Assembly (NCBI RefSeq): GCF_016901015.1
Contig: NZ_JAFEUP010000003.1
Location: 248,001-312,000, forward strand
From: Zestomonas insulae
Lineage (GTDB): Bacteria > Pseudomonadota > Gammaproteobacteria > Pseudomonadales > Pseudomonadaceae
DNA length: 64,000 nucleotides
Direction: 5' to 3'
In this document: one piece after another, positions 31,173 through 43,286 of the stretch
Numbering within the stretch: the stretch's first letter is position 1
Layout: every line of letters starts with the position of its first letter
Translations under genes and position numbers: made by a program
The notes under the pieces: model-generated
What the model was told of the DNA's origin: nothing
Databases searched by the model: none
The model's input: only the letters and a program-made list of their open reading frames with translations

Positions 31173-32297
31173 ATGTCGCAGAAGATTTTCAGAAAAGGCT
31201 TTCTGGCGCTCGCGGTGACCACCGCCATTGGCGCTTCTTCCCTGGCGCAGGCCGATGTCGTCATCGGTGTGGCGGGGCCGCATACCGGCGCTAACGCGAC
31301 CTTCGGCGAGCAGTACTGGCGCGGCGCGACGCAGGCGGCGGAAGACATCAACGCCGCGGGTGGAATCAACGGCGAGAAGATCAAACTGGTCAAGGCAGAC
31401 GACGCCTGCGAACCGAAGCAGGCCGTGTCGGTGGCCAACCGGCTGGTCGACCAGGACAAGGTGGCGGGGGTGGTCGGTCACTTCTGCTCGTCCTCGACCA
31501 TGCCCGCCTCGGAGGTCTACGACGAGGCCGGGGTGATCTCCATCACCCCCGGCTCGACCAACCCGAAGATCACCGAGCGCGGTTATGGCGGCATGTTCCG
31601 CATGTGCGGCCGTGACGACCAGCAGGGCATCGTCGCCGGCAACTACATCGCCGACACGCTGAAGGCCAAGAAGGTCGCGGTGATCCACGACAAGGACACC
31701 TACGGCCAGGGCCTCGCTGATGCGACCAAGGCGCAGCTGGCCAAGAAGGGCATCGAGGCGGTGCTCTACGAGGGCCTGACCCGTGGCGAGAAAGACTTCA
31801 ACGCTCTGGTCACCAAGATTCGTGCGGCGGGTGCCGAAGTCGTCTACTTCGGGGGTTGCCACCCGGAAGCCGGGCCGCTGGTGCGGCAGATGCGCGAGCA
31901 GGGCCTGAACGCCAAGTTCGTCTCCGGCGACTGCGTGGTGACCGACGAATTCGTCACCACCGCCGGCGGTGCGCAGTACACCAAGGGCGTGCTGATGACC
32001 TTCGGCGCCGACCCGCGGCTGATCGCCGACGGCAAAGCGGTGATCGACAAGTTCCGCGCCGCCGGTTACGAGCCGGAAGGCTACACCCTGTACTCCTACG
32101 CGTCGGTCCAGGCCCTGGCCGCGGCCTTCAAGGGCGCCGGCAGCACCGAGGGCGCCAAGGCCAGCGAGTGGCTGAAGTCGCACCCGGTGGACACCGTGAT
32201 GGGCAAGAAGGAATGGGACCCGAAAGGTGACCTGAAAGTCTCCGACTACGTGATGTACGAGTGGGACGACGCCGGTAAGTACCACCAGATGAAGTGA
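31173..32297 (+). CDS. Branched-chain amino acid ABC transporter, periplasmic binding protein
   Basis: A 374-residue BraC/LivJ-type protein. The signal peptide ends SSLAQA (about residue 26), and the mature start DVVIGVAGPHTGANATFGEQ is typical. The pair of cysteines in DDACEPKQA and GHFCSSST corresponds to the conserved N-lobe disulfide. It captures leucine, isoleucine or valine and delivers them to the permease encoded downstream. A perfect hairpin just after the stop probably keeps its mRNA level above that of the membrane genes. Confidence 0.93.
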   Translation: MSQKIFRKGFLALAVTTAIGASSLAQADVVIGVAGPHTGANATFGEQYWRGATQAAEDINAAGGINGEKIKLVKADDACEPKQAVSVANRLVDQDKVAGVVGHFCSSSTMPASEVYDEAGVISITPGSTNPKITERGYGGMFRMCGRDDQQGIVAGNYIADTLKAKKVAVIHDKDTYGQGLADATKAQLAKKGIEAVLYEGLTRGEKDFNALVTKIRAAGAEVVYFGGCHPEAGPLVRQMREQGLNAKFVSGDCVVTDEFVTTAGGAQYTKGVLMTFGADPRLIADGKAVIDKFRAAGYEPEGYTLYSYASVQALAAAFKGAGSTEGAKASEWLKSHPVDTVMGKKEWDPKGDLKVSDYVMYEWDDAGKYHQMK

Positions 32298-32304
32298 GCC
32301 TGAA

Positions 32305-32326
32305 CCCCTCTCCCGCGGGAGAGGGG
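32305..32326 (+). repeat. Perfect CCCCTCTCCC hairpin after the binding-protein gene
   Basis: A 22-base perfect palindrome (arms CCCCTCTCCCG and CGGGAGAGGGG), 7 bases after the stop and without a T tract. It belongs to the CCCTCTCCC family also seen at 39260 and 44383-44477. By position it probably stabilises the upstream message and lowers read-through to livH. Confidence 0.75.
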
Positions 32327-32498
32327 ACGAGTCCCTCGCACGGTGGAAGGGGCAGCCCTTCCGCCGGGCGCAGTCCGGGGACCGCTGAAAAGGCTGCATC
32401 AAGTTTTCGCCGCACCGTTCGCACGGTGCCTGCCGCTTCAGCGCGACCCGCCTGATTCACTTGCGTGGGCCTGGCCCTCGCTTCGGACGAGATCGCGT

Positions 32499-33413
<915 letters not shown>

Positions 33414-33422
33414 GGGATTCCG

Positions 33423-34699
<1,277 letters not shown>

Positions 34700-34703
<4 letters not shown>

Positions 34704-35584
34704 GCGACCCGAAGTCCGACAAAATACTCAGCGTCGAACACCTGATGATGCACTTCGGCGGCATCAAGGCGCTCAACGACGTCAACCTGGACGTCGAGCG
34801 TCATTCGATCACCGCGCTGATCGGCCCCAACGGCGCCGGCAAGACCACGGTATTCAACTGCCTGACCGGCTTCTACAAGGCTAGCGGCGGCAGCATCCTG
34901 CTCAACACCCAGGGCAAGCCGACCGACGTGATCAAGATCCTCGGCCAGCCGTTTCGCGGCCGCGATTTCATCAACCCCGCGCAGTTCGCCAGTCGCCTCT
35001 ACTACAAGATGTTCGGCGGTACCCACCGGGTCAATCGCGCCGGGCTGGCGCGCACTTTCCAGAACATCCGCCTGTTCCGCGAAATGTCGGTGGTGGAGAA
35101 CCTGCTGGTCGCCCAGCACATGTTCGTCAACCGCAGCCTGTTCGCCGGGGTGCTCAACACCCCCGGCTACCGGCGCGCGGAAAGCGCCGCGCTGGACCAT
35201 GCGTTCTACTGGCTGGAGGTGGTCGATCTGGTCGACGCCGCCAACCGCCTGGCCGGCGAACTGTCCTACGGCCAGCAACGCCGCCTGGAGATCGCCCGGG
35301 CGATGTGCACGCGACCGGAGATCATCTGTCTCGACGAACCGGCCGCCGGCCTCAACCCGGCGGAGACCGAAGCGCTGTCGCGGATCATCCGCTACCTGCG
35401 CGACCACCACGGCATCACCGTGCTGCTGATCGAGCACGACATGGGCATGGTGATGAACATCTCCGATCACATCATCGTGCTCGACCACGGCGATGTGATC
35501 GCCCGCGGCGCGCCGGAGGCGGTGCGCCATGACGAGAAGGTGATTGCCGCCTACCTCGGCGCCGACGAAGAGGAGTTGGTATGA
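34700..35584 (+). CDS. livG: Branched-chain amino acid ABC transporter ATPase LivG
   Basis: A 294-residue ABC ATPase. Walker A is GPNGAGKTT, the signature is LSYGQQRRLEIARAM and Walker B is IICLDEPAAGLN, with the switch histidine in LLIEHDM. It carries the LivG-type insertion between Walker A and the signature (about 65-110). It pairs with LivF to power the permease. ATGA overlaps occur at both ends. Confidence 0.95.
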
Positions 35585-36294
35585 CGGCGTTGCTGGAGTT
35601 TCGCGAAGTCGATGTGTTCTACGGGCCGATCCAGGCGCTGCACAAGGTGTCGCTGACCATCGAGGAGGGCGAGACAGTGGCGCTGATCGGCGCCAACGGC
35701 GCCGGCAAGTCGACCCTGCTGATGTCGATCTTCGGCCAGCCGCGCGCGGCCGGTGGGCAGATTCTCTATCGCGGCCAGGACATCAGCCGCAAGTCGGCGC
35801 ACTTCGTCGCCAGCAACGGCATCGCCCAGTCGCCGGAAGGACGGCGGGTGTTCCCCGACATGAGCGTCGAGGAGAATCTGCTGATGGGCACCATCCCGAT
35901 CGGCAACCAGTACGCCGCGGAGGACATGCAGCGCATGTTCGAGCTGTTCCCGGTGCTCAAGGAGCGCCGCAACCAGCGCGCCATGACCATGTCCGGCGGC
36001 GAGCAGCAGATGCTCGCCATTGCCCGCGCGCTGATGAGCCGGCCCAAGCTGCTGCTGCTCGACGAACCGTCGCTGGGCCTGGCGCCGCTGGTGGTGCGGC
36101 AGATATTCCAGACCCTGCGCGAACTGGCGAAGACCGGCATGACCATCTTCCTCGTCGAACAGAACGCCAACCACGCGCTGAAGCTGTCGGACCGCGGCTA
36201 CGTGATGGTCAACGGTGAAATCCGCCTGTCCGGCACCGGCGCCGAATTGCTCGGTAACCAGGATGTGCGCAACGCGTATTTGGGTGGGCATTAG
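35581..36294 (+). CDS. livF: Branched-chain amino acid ABC transporter ATPase LivF
   Basis: A 237-residue second ATPase. Walker A is GANGAGKST, the signature MSGGEQQMLAIARAL, Walker B LLLLDEPSLGLAP and the switch region FLVEQN. It is the last gene of the transporter operon, overlapping livG by four bases. No terminator hairpin is obvious. The gap that follows is filled by the 46-bp element array. Confidence 0.95.
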   Translation: MTALLEFREVDVFYGPIQALHKVSLTIEEGETVALIGANGAGKSTLLMSIFGQPRAAGGQILYRGQDISRKSAHFVASNGIAQSPEGRRVFPDMSVEENLLMGTIPIGNQYAAEDMQRMFELFPVLKERRNQRAMTMSGGEQQMLAIARALMSRPKLLLLDEPSLGLAPLVVRQIFQTLRELAKTGMTIFLVEQNANHALKLSDRGYVMVNGEIRLSGTGAELLGNQDVRNAYLGGH

Positions 36295-36317
36295 GGAAGC
36301 GCGGCGGCCCGCGCAAA

Positions 36318-36363
36318 GTTACCCCCACAGACTGTGGAGCGAGCTGTGGACAAACTGGGCGCA
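36318..36363 (+). repeat. 46-bp DnaA-box-like element, copy C
   Basis: Plus strand: GTTACCC at 1-7, CTGTGG at 15-20, TGTGGACAA at 28-36, GGG at 40-42. A companion motif TTGAGTGTTTTTTGAGCG begins exactly 84 bases after the element start (36402-36419). It starts 23 bases after the livF stop. The 497-base gap 36295-36791 consists mainly of three such units. Confidence 0.8.
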
Positions 36364-36483
36364 GAGCCGCACAGGCCCCGCGCTACGCGGTTTGGCGTCA
36401 CTTGAGTGTTTTTTGAGCGTTAGGCTTTTTTCAGTAAAAACAACCGCTTAAATCCACTTTTCGGGCCTCTCGCAATGTCCCGA

Positions 36484-36529
36484 GTTGTCCCCGTCCGCTG
36501 TGGGCAGAGCTGTGGATAAGCCCGGGACG
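36484..36529 (+). repeat. 46-bp DnaA-box-like element, copy E
   Basis: Middle unit: GTTGTCC, CTGTGG and TGTGGATAA (complement of the perfect DnaA box TTATCCACA) at the same offsets. The companion TTCAGGTTTTGCTCAGG lies at 36571-36587. It starts 166 bases after copy C. It is the most diverged copy in the first and last segments. Confidence 0.75.
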
Positions 36530-36623
36530 GATGCCCGCGCGCCAGGCCGGCTCGCGCCCGCAGCGGATTGTTCAGGTTTTGCTCAGGCGTGACCGCGCGG
36601 TTGCCGTGCTGCAGCAGTGAGCG

Positions 36624-36669
36624 GTTATCCCACGAAGCTGTGGAGCGTCCTGTGGACAACCTGGGCGCA
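36624..36669 (+). repeat. 46-bp DnaA-box-like element, copy D
   Basis: GTTATCC, CTGTGG and TGTGGACAA at the same offsets, 140 bases after copy E. The companion TTGAGCGTTTCTTGAGCG begins exactly 84 bases after the element start (36708-36725), as for copy C. It is 123 bases before the next gene. Confidence 0.8.
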
Positions 36670-36749
36670 CCCCGACGAGCGTCAAGCCGGCCGCGGTGCG
36701 GCAGGCGTTGAGCGTTTCTTGAGCGGTGCGTGGCGGCGCAAAGAGGTAA

Positions 36750-38448
<1,699 letters not shown>

Positions 38449-38550
38449 GACAAGGCTCCAGCGGACAGGGACGAGCGTGCGTATCAAACCCGCCGACTAT
38501 GACAAATGGTGAAGCCTTAGGGGAGCGAATTGTCGCCAGAGCGTGATCGT

Positions 38551-38610
38551 GTAGGAGCGAATTCATTCGCGATGGCAGATTGCGTTAATCGCGAATGAAC
38601 TCGCTCCTAC
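38551..38610. repeat. REP inverted pair, copy 3
   Basis: GTAGGAGCGAATTCATTCG and a facing arm with one change (AATGAACTCG). The pair lies between the divergent end of the GDPD gene and the hupE stop, in a 185-base gap that shows nothing else. Confidence 0.85.
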
Positions 38611-38633
38611 CGAAGGCCGTCCTGCCCTCCGGC

Positions 38634-39206
38634 TCAGCCGGCCAGCAGCCACACGCCGGCGCCGGCGCCCACAGCACCGGCCAGGCGCACCAGCGGCGCG
38701 GCGGCGCGCGGCAGCAGGCGCACCACCGCAAAGCCGGCCGCGTGCAGCGCGGCGGTGGCGGCGACGAAGCCCAGCGCGTAGCCGGCCGGGCTGCTCAGCT
38801 CGGGCAGCTCCAGGCCATGGGCGACGCCGTGGGCGAGGGCGAACAACGCGGTGGCGGCCAGCGCCAGGAACAGCGGCGGACGCACCGCCAGGGCCACCAG
38901 CAGGCCGAGGGCGAGCACCGAGGCGGCGATGCCGGTTTCCATGAATGGCAGCTGCAGGCCGGCGAAGCCGAACAGGCCGCCGAGCAGCATGGTGGCGACG
39001 AACGTCAGCGGCAGCGCCCAGCGCGCCACGCCTTGTTGCTGGGCGGCCCACAGGCCGACCGCGAGCATCGCCAGCAGGTGGTCGAGGCCGAACACTGGGT
39101 GGGCCAGGCCGGCGGCGAGGCCGCTGTCGCCGTGGCCGGGGTGGGCGAAGGCCACGGCCGGGGTAAGGAACAGGGCCAGGCTGTAGAGGGCTTTGCGTAG
39201 GTTCAC
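38634..39206 (-). CDS. HupE/UreJ family membrane protein
   Basis: A 190-residue protein with a signal peptide (ends AVAFA) followed by HPGHGDSG, the histidine-rich mature start of the HupE/UreJ family, and about six membrane helices. Family members are secondary transporters linked to nickel or cobalt uptake for hydrogenase and urease. Its place directly after ureG supports nickel supply to urease. It begins with GTG after a clear AAGGAG. Confidence 0.85.
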   Translation of the reverse strand: MNLRKALYSLALFLTPAVAFAHPGHGDSGLAAGLAHPVFGLDHLLAMLAVGLWAAQQQGVARWALPLTFVATMLLGGLFGFAGLQLPFMETGIAASVLALGLLVALAVRPPLFLALAATALFALAHGVAHGLELPELSSPAGYALGFVAATAALHAAGFAVVRLLPRAAAPLVRLAGAVGAGAGVWLLAG

Positions 39207-39259
39207 GTGCGTCTCCTTGCGGGAAAAATAGCGGGGGAAGGAACTGCCCGTTCCCCCGC

Positions 39260-39285
39260 CCCCTCTCCCGCAGGCGGGCGAGGGG
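39260..39285. repeat. CCCTCTCCC-family hairpin between ureG and hupE
   Basis: CCCCTCTCCCGC faces GCGGGCGAGGGG with one mismatch, in the 100-base gap between ureG and hupE. Same family as the hairpins at 32305 and 44383-44477. Confidence 0.6.
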
Positions 39286-39306
39286 CAGTGTTCGGGATGG
39301 CCAGGC

Positions 39307-39921
39307 TCACGCCGCGGTGAGCATGCCGTGGCGTTCGATGAAGGCGATGATCTCGGGGAGACCCTGGCCGACTTTCTGGTTGCTGAACACGAACGGCTTG
39401 TCGCCGCGCATCTTCCGCGCGTCGCGGTCCATCACGTCCAGCGAGGCGCCGACCATGGGCGCCAGGTCGACCTTGTTGATCACCAGCAGGTCGGATTTGC
39501 AGATCCCTGGGCCGCCCTTGCGCGGCAGCTTGTCGCCGGCCGAGACGTCGATCACGTAGATGGTCAGGTCGGAGAGTTCCGGGCTGAAGGTGGCGGACAG
39601 GTTGTCGCCGCCGGACTCGACGATGATCAGCTCAAGGCCGGGGAAGCGCCGGTTGAGCTGGTCGACCGCCTCGAGGTTGATCGAGGCATCCTCGCGGATT
39701 GCCGTGTGCGGGCAGCCGCCGGTCTCCACGCCGATGATCCGCTCCGGCGCCAGCGCCTCGTTGCGCACCAGGAACTGCGCGTCTTCCTGGGTGTAGATGT
39801 CGTTGGTCACCACGGCGATGTTGTAGCGCTCGCGCAGGGCCAGGCACAGGGCCAGGGTCAGGGCGGTCTTGCCGGAACCGACCGGGCCGCCGATGCCGAC
39901 TCGCAGGGGTTGGGCGTTCAT
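39307..39921 (-). CDS. ureG: Urease accessory GTPase UreG
   Basis: A 204-residue SIMIBI-class GTPase. The P-loop is [11 protein letters not shown], the nickel-binding motif is CPH in [13 protein letters not shown], and NKVDLAP is the guanine-recognition motif. UreG hydrolyses GTP to drive nickel insertion into urease with UreF and UreD. It lies downstream of ureE and ureF on the minus strand. Confidence 0.97.
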   Translation of the reverse strand: MNAQPLRVGIGGPVGSGKTALTLALCLALRERYNIAVVTNDIYTQEDAQFLVRNEALAPERIIGVETGGCPHTAIREDASINLEAVDQLNRRFPGLELIIVESGGDNLSATFSPELSDLTIYVIDVSAGDKLPRKGGPGICKSDLLVINKVDLAPMVGASLDVMDRDARKMRGDKPFVFSNQKVGQGLPEIIAFIERHGMLTAA

Positions 39922-39960
39922 CTGTTCTCCTTGTCTCGGGTAGGCGGCGCGGGGCCACGC

Positions 39961-40635
39961 CTACGATCTGAATAACCGGCTGTACTGGCGCTCGTGCGCC
40001 ATGCTCGTCAGGGCCAGGCCGAATGCGGCGCTGCCCCAGTGTTCGGGGTGAATCGTGCTGGCCTGGCGCTGCGCCTCGCTGAGCGTCGGCAGTAGTGCCG
40101 AGGTGAGTCGCTGCGCAGCCTGCTGGCCGAGCGGCAGGGTTTTCATCAGCACCGCCAGCTGGTTCTCCAGCCAGCCCCACAACCAGGCCGCCAGCGCGTC
40201 GTCCGCACTGATCGGCCAGGCCCGCGCGGCGAGTGCCCAGCCAAGCGCCAGGCCCGGCTCGTCGAGCGCGGCGAACTGCGCGCGGGCTGCGTCATCCAGC
40301 TCGGGCAGGCCGTCGAGCAGCTGCTGCAGCGAGTAGCCCATCTGCCGGCTTTCCAGGCGCAGCTCGCGGGTCTCGCGACTGGCGCGGTGCTGATTGGCCA
40401 GCGTCAGCAGCGCGGGCCAGTCAGCGTCCGCCGCGGCGTGGCAATGGGCGAGCAGCAGCGGCGCTTCGAAGCGCGCCAGGTTGAGCAGCAACTGATCGGC
40501 GATCCAGCGCTGCGCGCTGTCGCTGTCGTGCACCTGGTGCTGCTCGACGGCCATCTCCAGGCCCTGCGAGTAGCTGTAGCCGCCAATCGGCAGCTGCGGG
40601 CTGGCCAGGCGCAGCAGTTGCCAGGCGTGGTTCAC
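39961..40635 (-). CDS. ureF: Urease accessory protein UreF
   Basis: A 224-residue all-helical UreF with the conserved SPQLPIGGYSYSQGLE near the N-terminus and a C-terminal YSRLFRS. It bridges UreD and the UreG dimer. The start is GTG overlapping the ureE stop (GTGA); the conserved N-terminus leaves no room for a later start. Confidence 0.95.
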   Translation of the reverse strand: MNHAWQLLRLASPQLPIGGYSYSQGLEMAVEQHQVHDSDSAQRWIADQLLLNLARFEAPLLLAHCHAAADADWPALLTLANQHRASRETRELRLESRQMGYSLQQLLDGLPELDDAARAQFAALDEPGLALGWALAARAWPISADDALAAWLWGWLENQLAVLMKTLPLGQQAAQRLTSALLPTLSEAQRQASTIHPEHWGSAAFGLALTSMAHERQYSRLFRS

Positions 40636-41132
40636 TTGCGCCCGCCGAACTGGTGCAGACGTGGCGCGTAGCTGAACTCGGCGTCGCCGGCGTGCGAGTG
40701 GTGGTGACCGCCGCCGTAGGCGCCGTGCTCCGGCTGATAGGGCGCCTCGATCAGTTCGACGTGGGCGCCGAGCTGTTCGAGCATGGCCTTCAGTACATAG
40801 TCGTCGGGCAGGCGCAGCCAGCCGTCGCCGAGCTGCAGGGCGACGTGGCGGTTGCCCAGGTGGTAGGCGGCTCGCATCAGTTCGAACGGGTTGGCGCAGG
40901 TCACGTGCAGCAGCGGCTCGGCCAGGGCGACCACGCGTACCACGCGGCCGTCGCCGGCCAGCAGGCAGTCGCCGTCGGCGAGCGGCGGATGGCCGCGTTC
41001 GAGGAACAGGCCGACGTCCTCGCCGCTGGCGGTGTAGCAGCGCAGCCGGCTCTTGCTGCGCGCTTCGAAGGTCAGGTGCAGTTCGGCGTCCCAGCTGTCA
41101 CGGGGCGCGATGCGTTGCTGAATCACCAGCAT
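40632..41132 (-). CDS. ureE: Urease accessory metallochaperone UreE
   Basis: A 166-residue nickel chaperone with an N-terminal UreE peptide-binding-like domain and a C-terminal metal-binding domain (GNRHVALQLGDGWLRLPDDYVL). The tail is modestly His-rich (GGHHHSHAGD). It begins the ureE-ureF-ureG-hupE run. No urease structural genes lie next to it; upstream is a REP pair and then the desT gene. Confidence 0.96.
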   Translation of the reverse strand: MLVIQQRIAPRDSWDAELHLTFEARSKSRLRCYTASGEDVGLFLERGHPPLADGDCLLAGDGRVVRVVALAEPLLHVTCANPFELMRAAYHLGNRHVALQLGDGWLRLPDDYVLKAMLEQLGAHVELIEAPYQPEHGAYGGGHHHSHAGDAEFSYAPRLHQFGGRK

Positions 41133-41292
41133 GGGGCAGATTCCACTCGGTCGATGCGAGTGCCTTGAGCAAGGGCCTTGCCAAGGTGCGCCAAGCGAGC
41201 GCTGACGCAGGCTGGCGCGGCGGCTGCGCGAAATTGGGCAGTTTATTTGGTGCGCGAGGCGAGGGGTTGCACTGGTGTGGTGCGCTATGTGT

Positions 41293-41361
41293 GTAGGAGC
41301 GAATTCATTCGCGATAGCGGCAGCACCGCATTGTCTGCATCGCGAATGAATTCGCTCCTAC
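41293..41361. repeat. REP inverted pair, copy 4
   Basis: Perfect arms GTAGGAGCGAATTCATTCG and complement, separated by about 25 bases, in the 259-base gap between the ureE start and the desT stop. The rest of that gap shows no recognisable feature beyond the ureE promoter region. Confidence 0.85.
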
Positions 41362-41391
41362 AAAAGAGCCGGGAGGCACTGGCGGCTGAGC

Positions 41392-42036
41392 TCAGGTTTC
41401 CGGGTTGCCCAGGCCGCGCCAGTGCTTGCCGCCGATCATGATGAAGCGCAGCTGCTGGACGATCTTCGCCTCGGCGCTGAGGTGCTCGGCCTGGCCGGGC
41501 GGCGGCGGGTCGATGAGTTCCGGTAGGGTGGCGAACACAGTCTTCACCACCAGGTCGGAGACCACGTCGAGCGCCGCGTCATCGAGGTGCGGCATGCGGT
41601 TCATCAGCTTGAGGTCGGCGGCCAGGTCGCCGGTGATGCGCAGGCGCAGGGCGGTGATCGCCTGGCGCACCGGCAGCGAGCCGCCGTACTGCTCGCGGGC
41701 GAGGAACAGGAACTGTGCGTGGTTGGCGACTACCGCGGCGAGGAAGATGCGCACCGAGGCGTCGATCATCCCGCGCACCTCGAACTCGTGGCGGCGCACG
41801 TCGCGGATCGCCGCGCGGAAGGTCTCGCCAACCTCGGCGACCAGCGCCAGGCCCAGTTCGTCCATGTCGCAGAAGTGCCGGTAGAAGCCGGTCGGCACGA
41901 TGCCGGCGCTGCGCGCCACTTCGCGCAGGCTCAGGCTGCCGAAGCCGCGGCCGCCTTCCATCAGGCTGCGCGCGGCATCCATCAGGGCTTGGCGGGTCTG
42001 CTGTTTCTGTTCGGCGCGCGCGGTGGGACGGGGCAT
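41392..42036 (-). CDS. desT: DesT-like TetR family regulator of fatty-acid desaturation
   Basis: A 214-residue TetR-family repressor with an N-terminal helix-turn-helix (SLREVARSAGIVPTGFYRHF, about 36-55) and a C-terminal acyl-CoA-binding-type domain. In P. aeruginosa, DesT senses the ratio of unsaturated to saturated acyl-CoA and represses desCB. Here it is divergent from desC-desB with palindromic operators between them, the same arrangement. I chose the ATG at 42036 because upstream codons run through the operator region. Confidence 0.88.
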   Translation of the reverse strand: MPRPTARAEQKQQTRQALMDAARSLMEGGRGFGSLSLREVARSAGIVPTGFYRHFCDMDELGLALVAEVGETFRAAIRDVRRHEFEVRGMIDASVRIFLAAVVANHAQFLFLAREQYGGSLPVRQAITALRLRITGDLAADLKLMNRMPHLDDAALDVVSDLVVKTVFATLPELIDPPPPGQAEHLSAEAKIVQQLRFIMIGGKHWRGLGNPET

Positions 42037-42103
42037 GCTGAGTCGACTGCAAGGGTGTGCGGCGCACTCTAGCAAATGGCCTTCGCCAGCGTCGAACCGA
42101 CAT

Positions 42104-42125
42104 TCAGTGAACAGGTGTTGACTGA
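42104..42125. promoter_or_regulatory. Candidate DesT operator 1
   Basis: A 22-base palindrome with half-sites TCAGTGAACA and TGTTGACTGA around GG; the arms pair except at one position. It contains AGTGAAC and GTTGACT, the form I recall for the P. aeruginosa DesT site. It includes a TTGACT that could be a -35 hexamer of desC. Confidence 0.6.
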
Positions 42126-42147
42126 AAAGCTGCGAATTTGGCACTCT

Positions 42148-42165
42148 GGTGTACAACTGTTCACC
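42148..42165. promoter_or_regulatory. Candidate DesT operator 2
   Basis: An 18-base palindrome GGTGTACA-AC-TGTTCACC with one mismatched pair, 14 bases before the desC start codon. It resembles operator 1 in its ACA/TGT core with flanking TG/CA. Its role is inferred. Confidence 0.45.
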
Positions 42166-42178
42166 GAGATGCCCGTTC

Positions 42179-43278
42179 ATGCCGCTGCTTCCCTTCGCCT
42201 GGGCCCGCCGCCTCAGCCCCTGCCTCGCGCCGCTGCGCTGGCTGGTGCGCCACGCCTGGCTGCGTGAAGCCGAGGTCGATGCGCTGCTCGCCTGGCTGCA
42301 GCCCGGCTGGCGGCTGAACCGGGTGTTCGCCCGCGTCGAGGCGCGCGCCTGGGTCGCCGACGACCTGCTCGAGCTGACCTTGCGCAGCAACGGCAACTGG
42401 CGCGGCGGACGGCCAGGCCAGCATGTGCAGGTCTACCTGAGCTACAACGGCGTACGCCATTCGCGCAGCTACAGCCTCACCGCGGTCGAGGCCAGCGGGC
42501 GGCTGCGCATTGCGGTGCGTCACCAGCCGGGCGGCCTGCTGTCGCCGCGCCTGGTGCATCACCTGGCGGTCGGTGCGGTGCTCGAGCTGAGTCAGGCGAC
42601 CGGCGACCTGACCTGGCCGCAGGCGGAAGACGGCGTGCTGTTGCTCGCCGCCGGCAGTGGCCTGACGCCGCTCCTCGGCTTGCTGCGCGAGGCGCTGGGG
42701 CGCGGCTTCCAGGCGCCGGTGACGCTGCTGCACTACGTGCGCGAAGGCGGCCAGCGCGGCTTCGTCGAGGAGCTGCAGGCGCTGCAGCGCCGCCATCAGA
42801 ATTTCCGCGTGCAGTGGGCACTAACCGGCGCGATCGGGGGCGCGGGCGACCAGCCGCTGCACGGCCGCCTGCAGCCCGGTCATCTGCGCGATCTGCCCCG
42901 CGGCGCGGTACTCGCCTGCGGTCCGGCCGGCTTCGTCGAGGCCGCGCGGCAATTGCTGCCGACAGTCGCCGACTGGCAGAGCGAGGCGTTCAGCCCGCCC
43001 GTCTGGCCGGCTCCCAGCGAGCGGCGCGCAGTGCGCCTGCGCTTCGCCCACAGTCAGGCCGATTATCCCGGCGACAACCAAGCCTGCTCGACCAGGCCGA
43101 GGCCGCCGGCCTGCGCCCGGCCCACGGCTGCCGCCAGGGCATCTGCGCCAGCTGCACCTGCCAGTTGCTCGCCGGCAGCGTGCGCGACCTGCGCAGCGGC
43201 GCGCCGCTCAGCGAGCCGAACCAGCCGATTCGCCTGTGCGTCAGCGCGCCGCTCGGCGACGTCACCCTCGACCTCTAG
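42179..43278 (+). pseudogene. desC: DesC-like ferredoxin reductase, frameshifted
   Basis: Encodes the electron-supplying oxidoreductase for the DesB desaturase. The first 300 codons give an FAD-binding domain (HVQVYLSYNGVRHSRSYSLT) and an NAD-binding domain (GVLLLAAGSGLTPLLGLLRE). At about 43079-43081 the frame must move back by one base to continue as SLLDQAEAAGLRPAHGCRQG. That frame carries the plant-type 2Fe-2S cysteines (C-X4-C-X2-C, then C about 28 later) and the proper stop at 43278. One base appears lost near AACCAAGCC; restored length would be 366 residues. No slippery heptamer is present, so this is a mutation or sequencing error rather than programmed shifting. Confidence 0.85.
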
Positions 43279-43286
43279 GAGCCTGC

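Noticed and set aside
43060..43090. Programmed ribosomal frameshifting in desC
   Set aside because: No X-XXY-YYZ slippery heptamer or downstream stimulatory structure is apparent. DesC is not known to be made that way, so a mutation or sequencing error is simpler.
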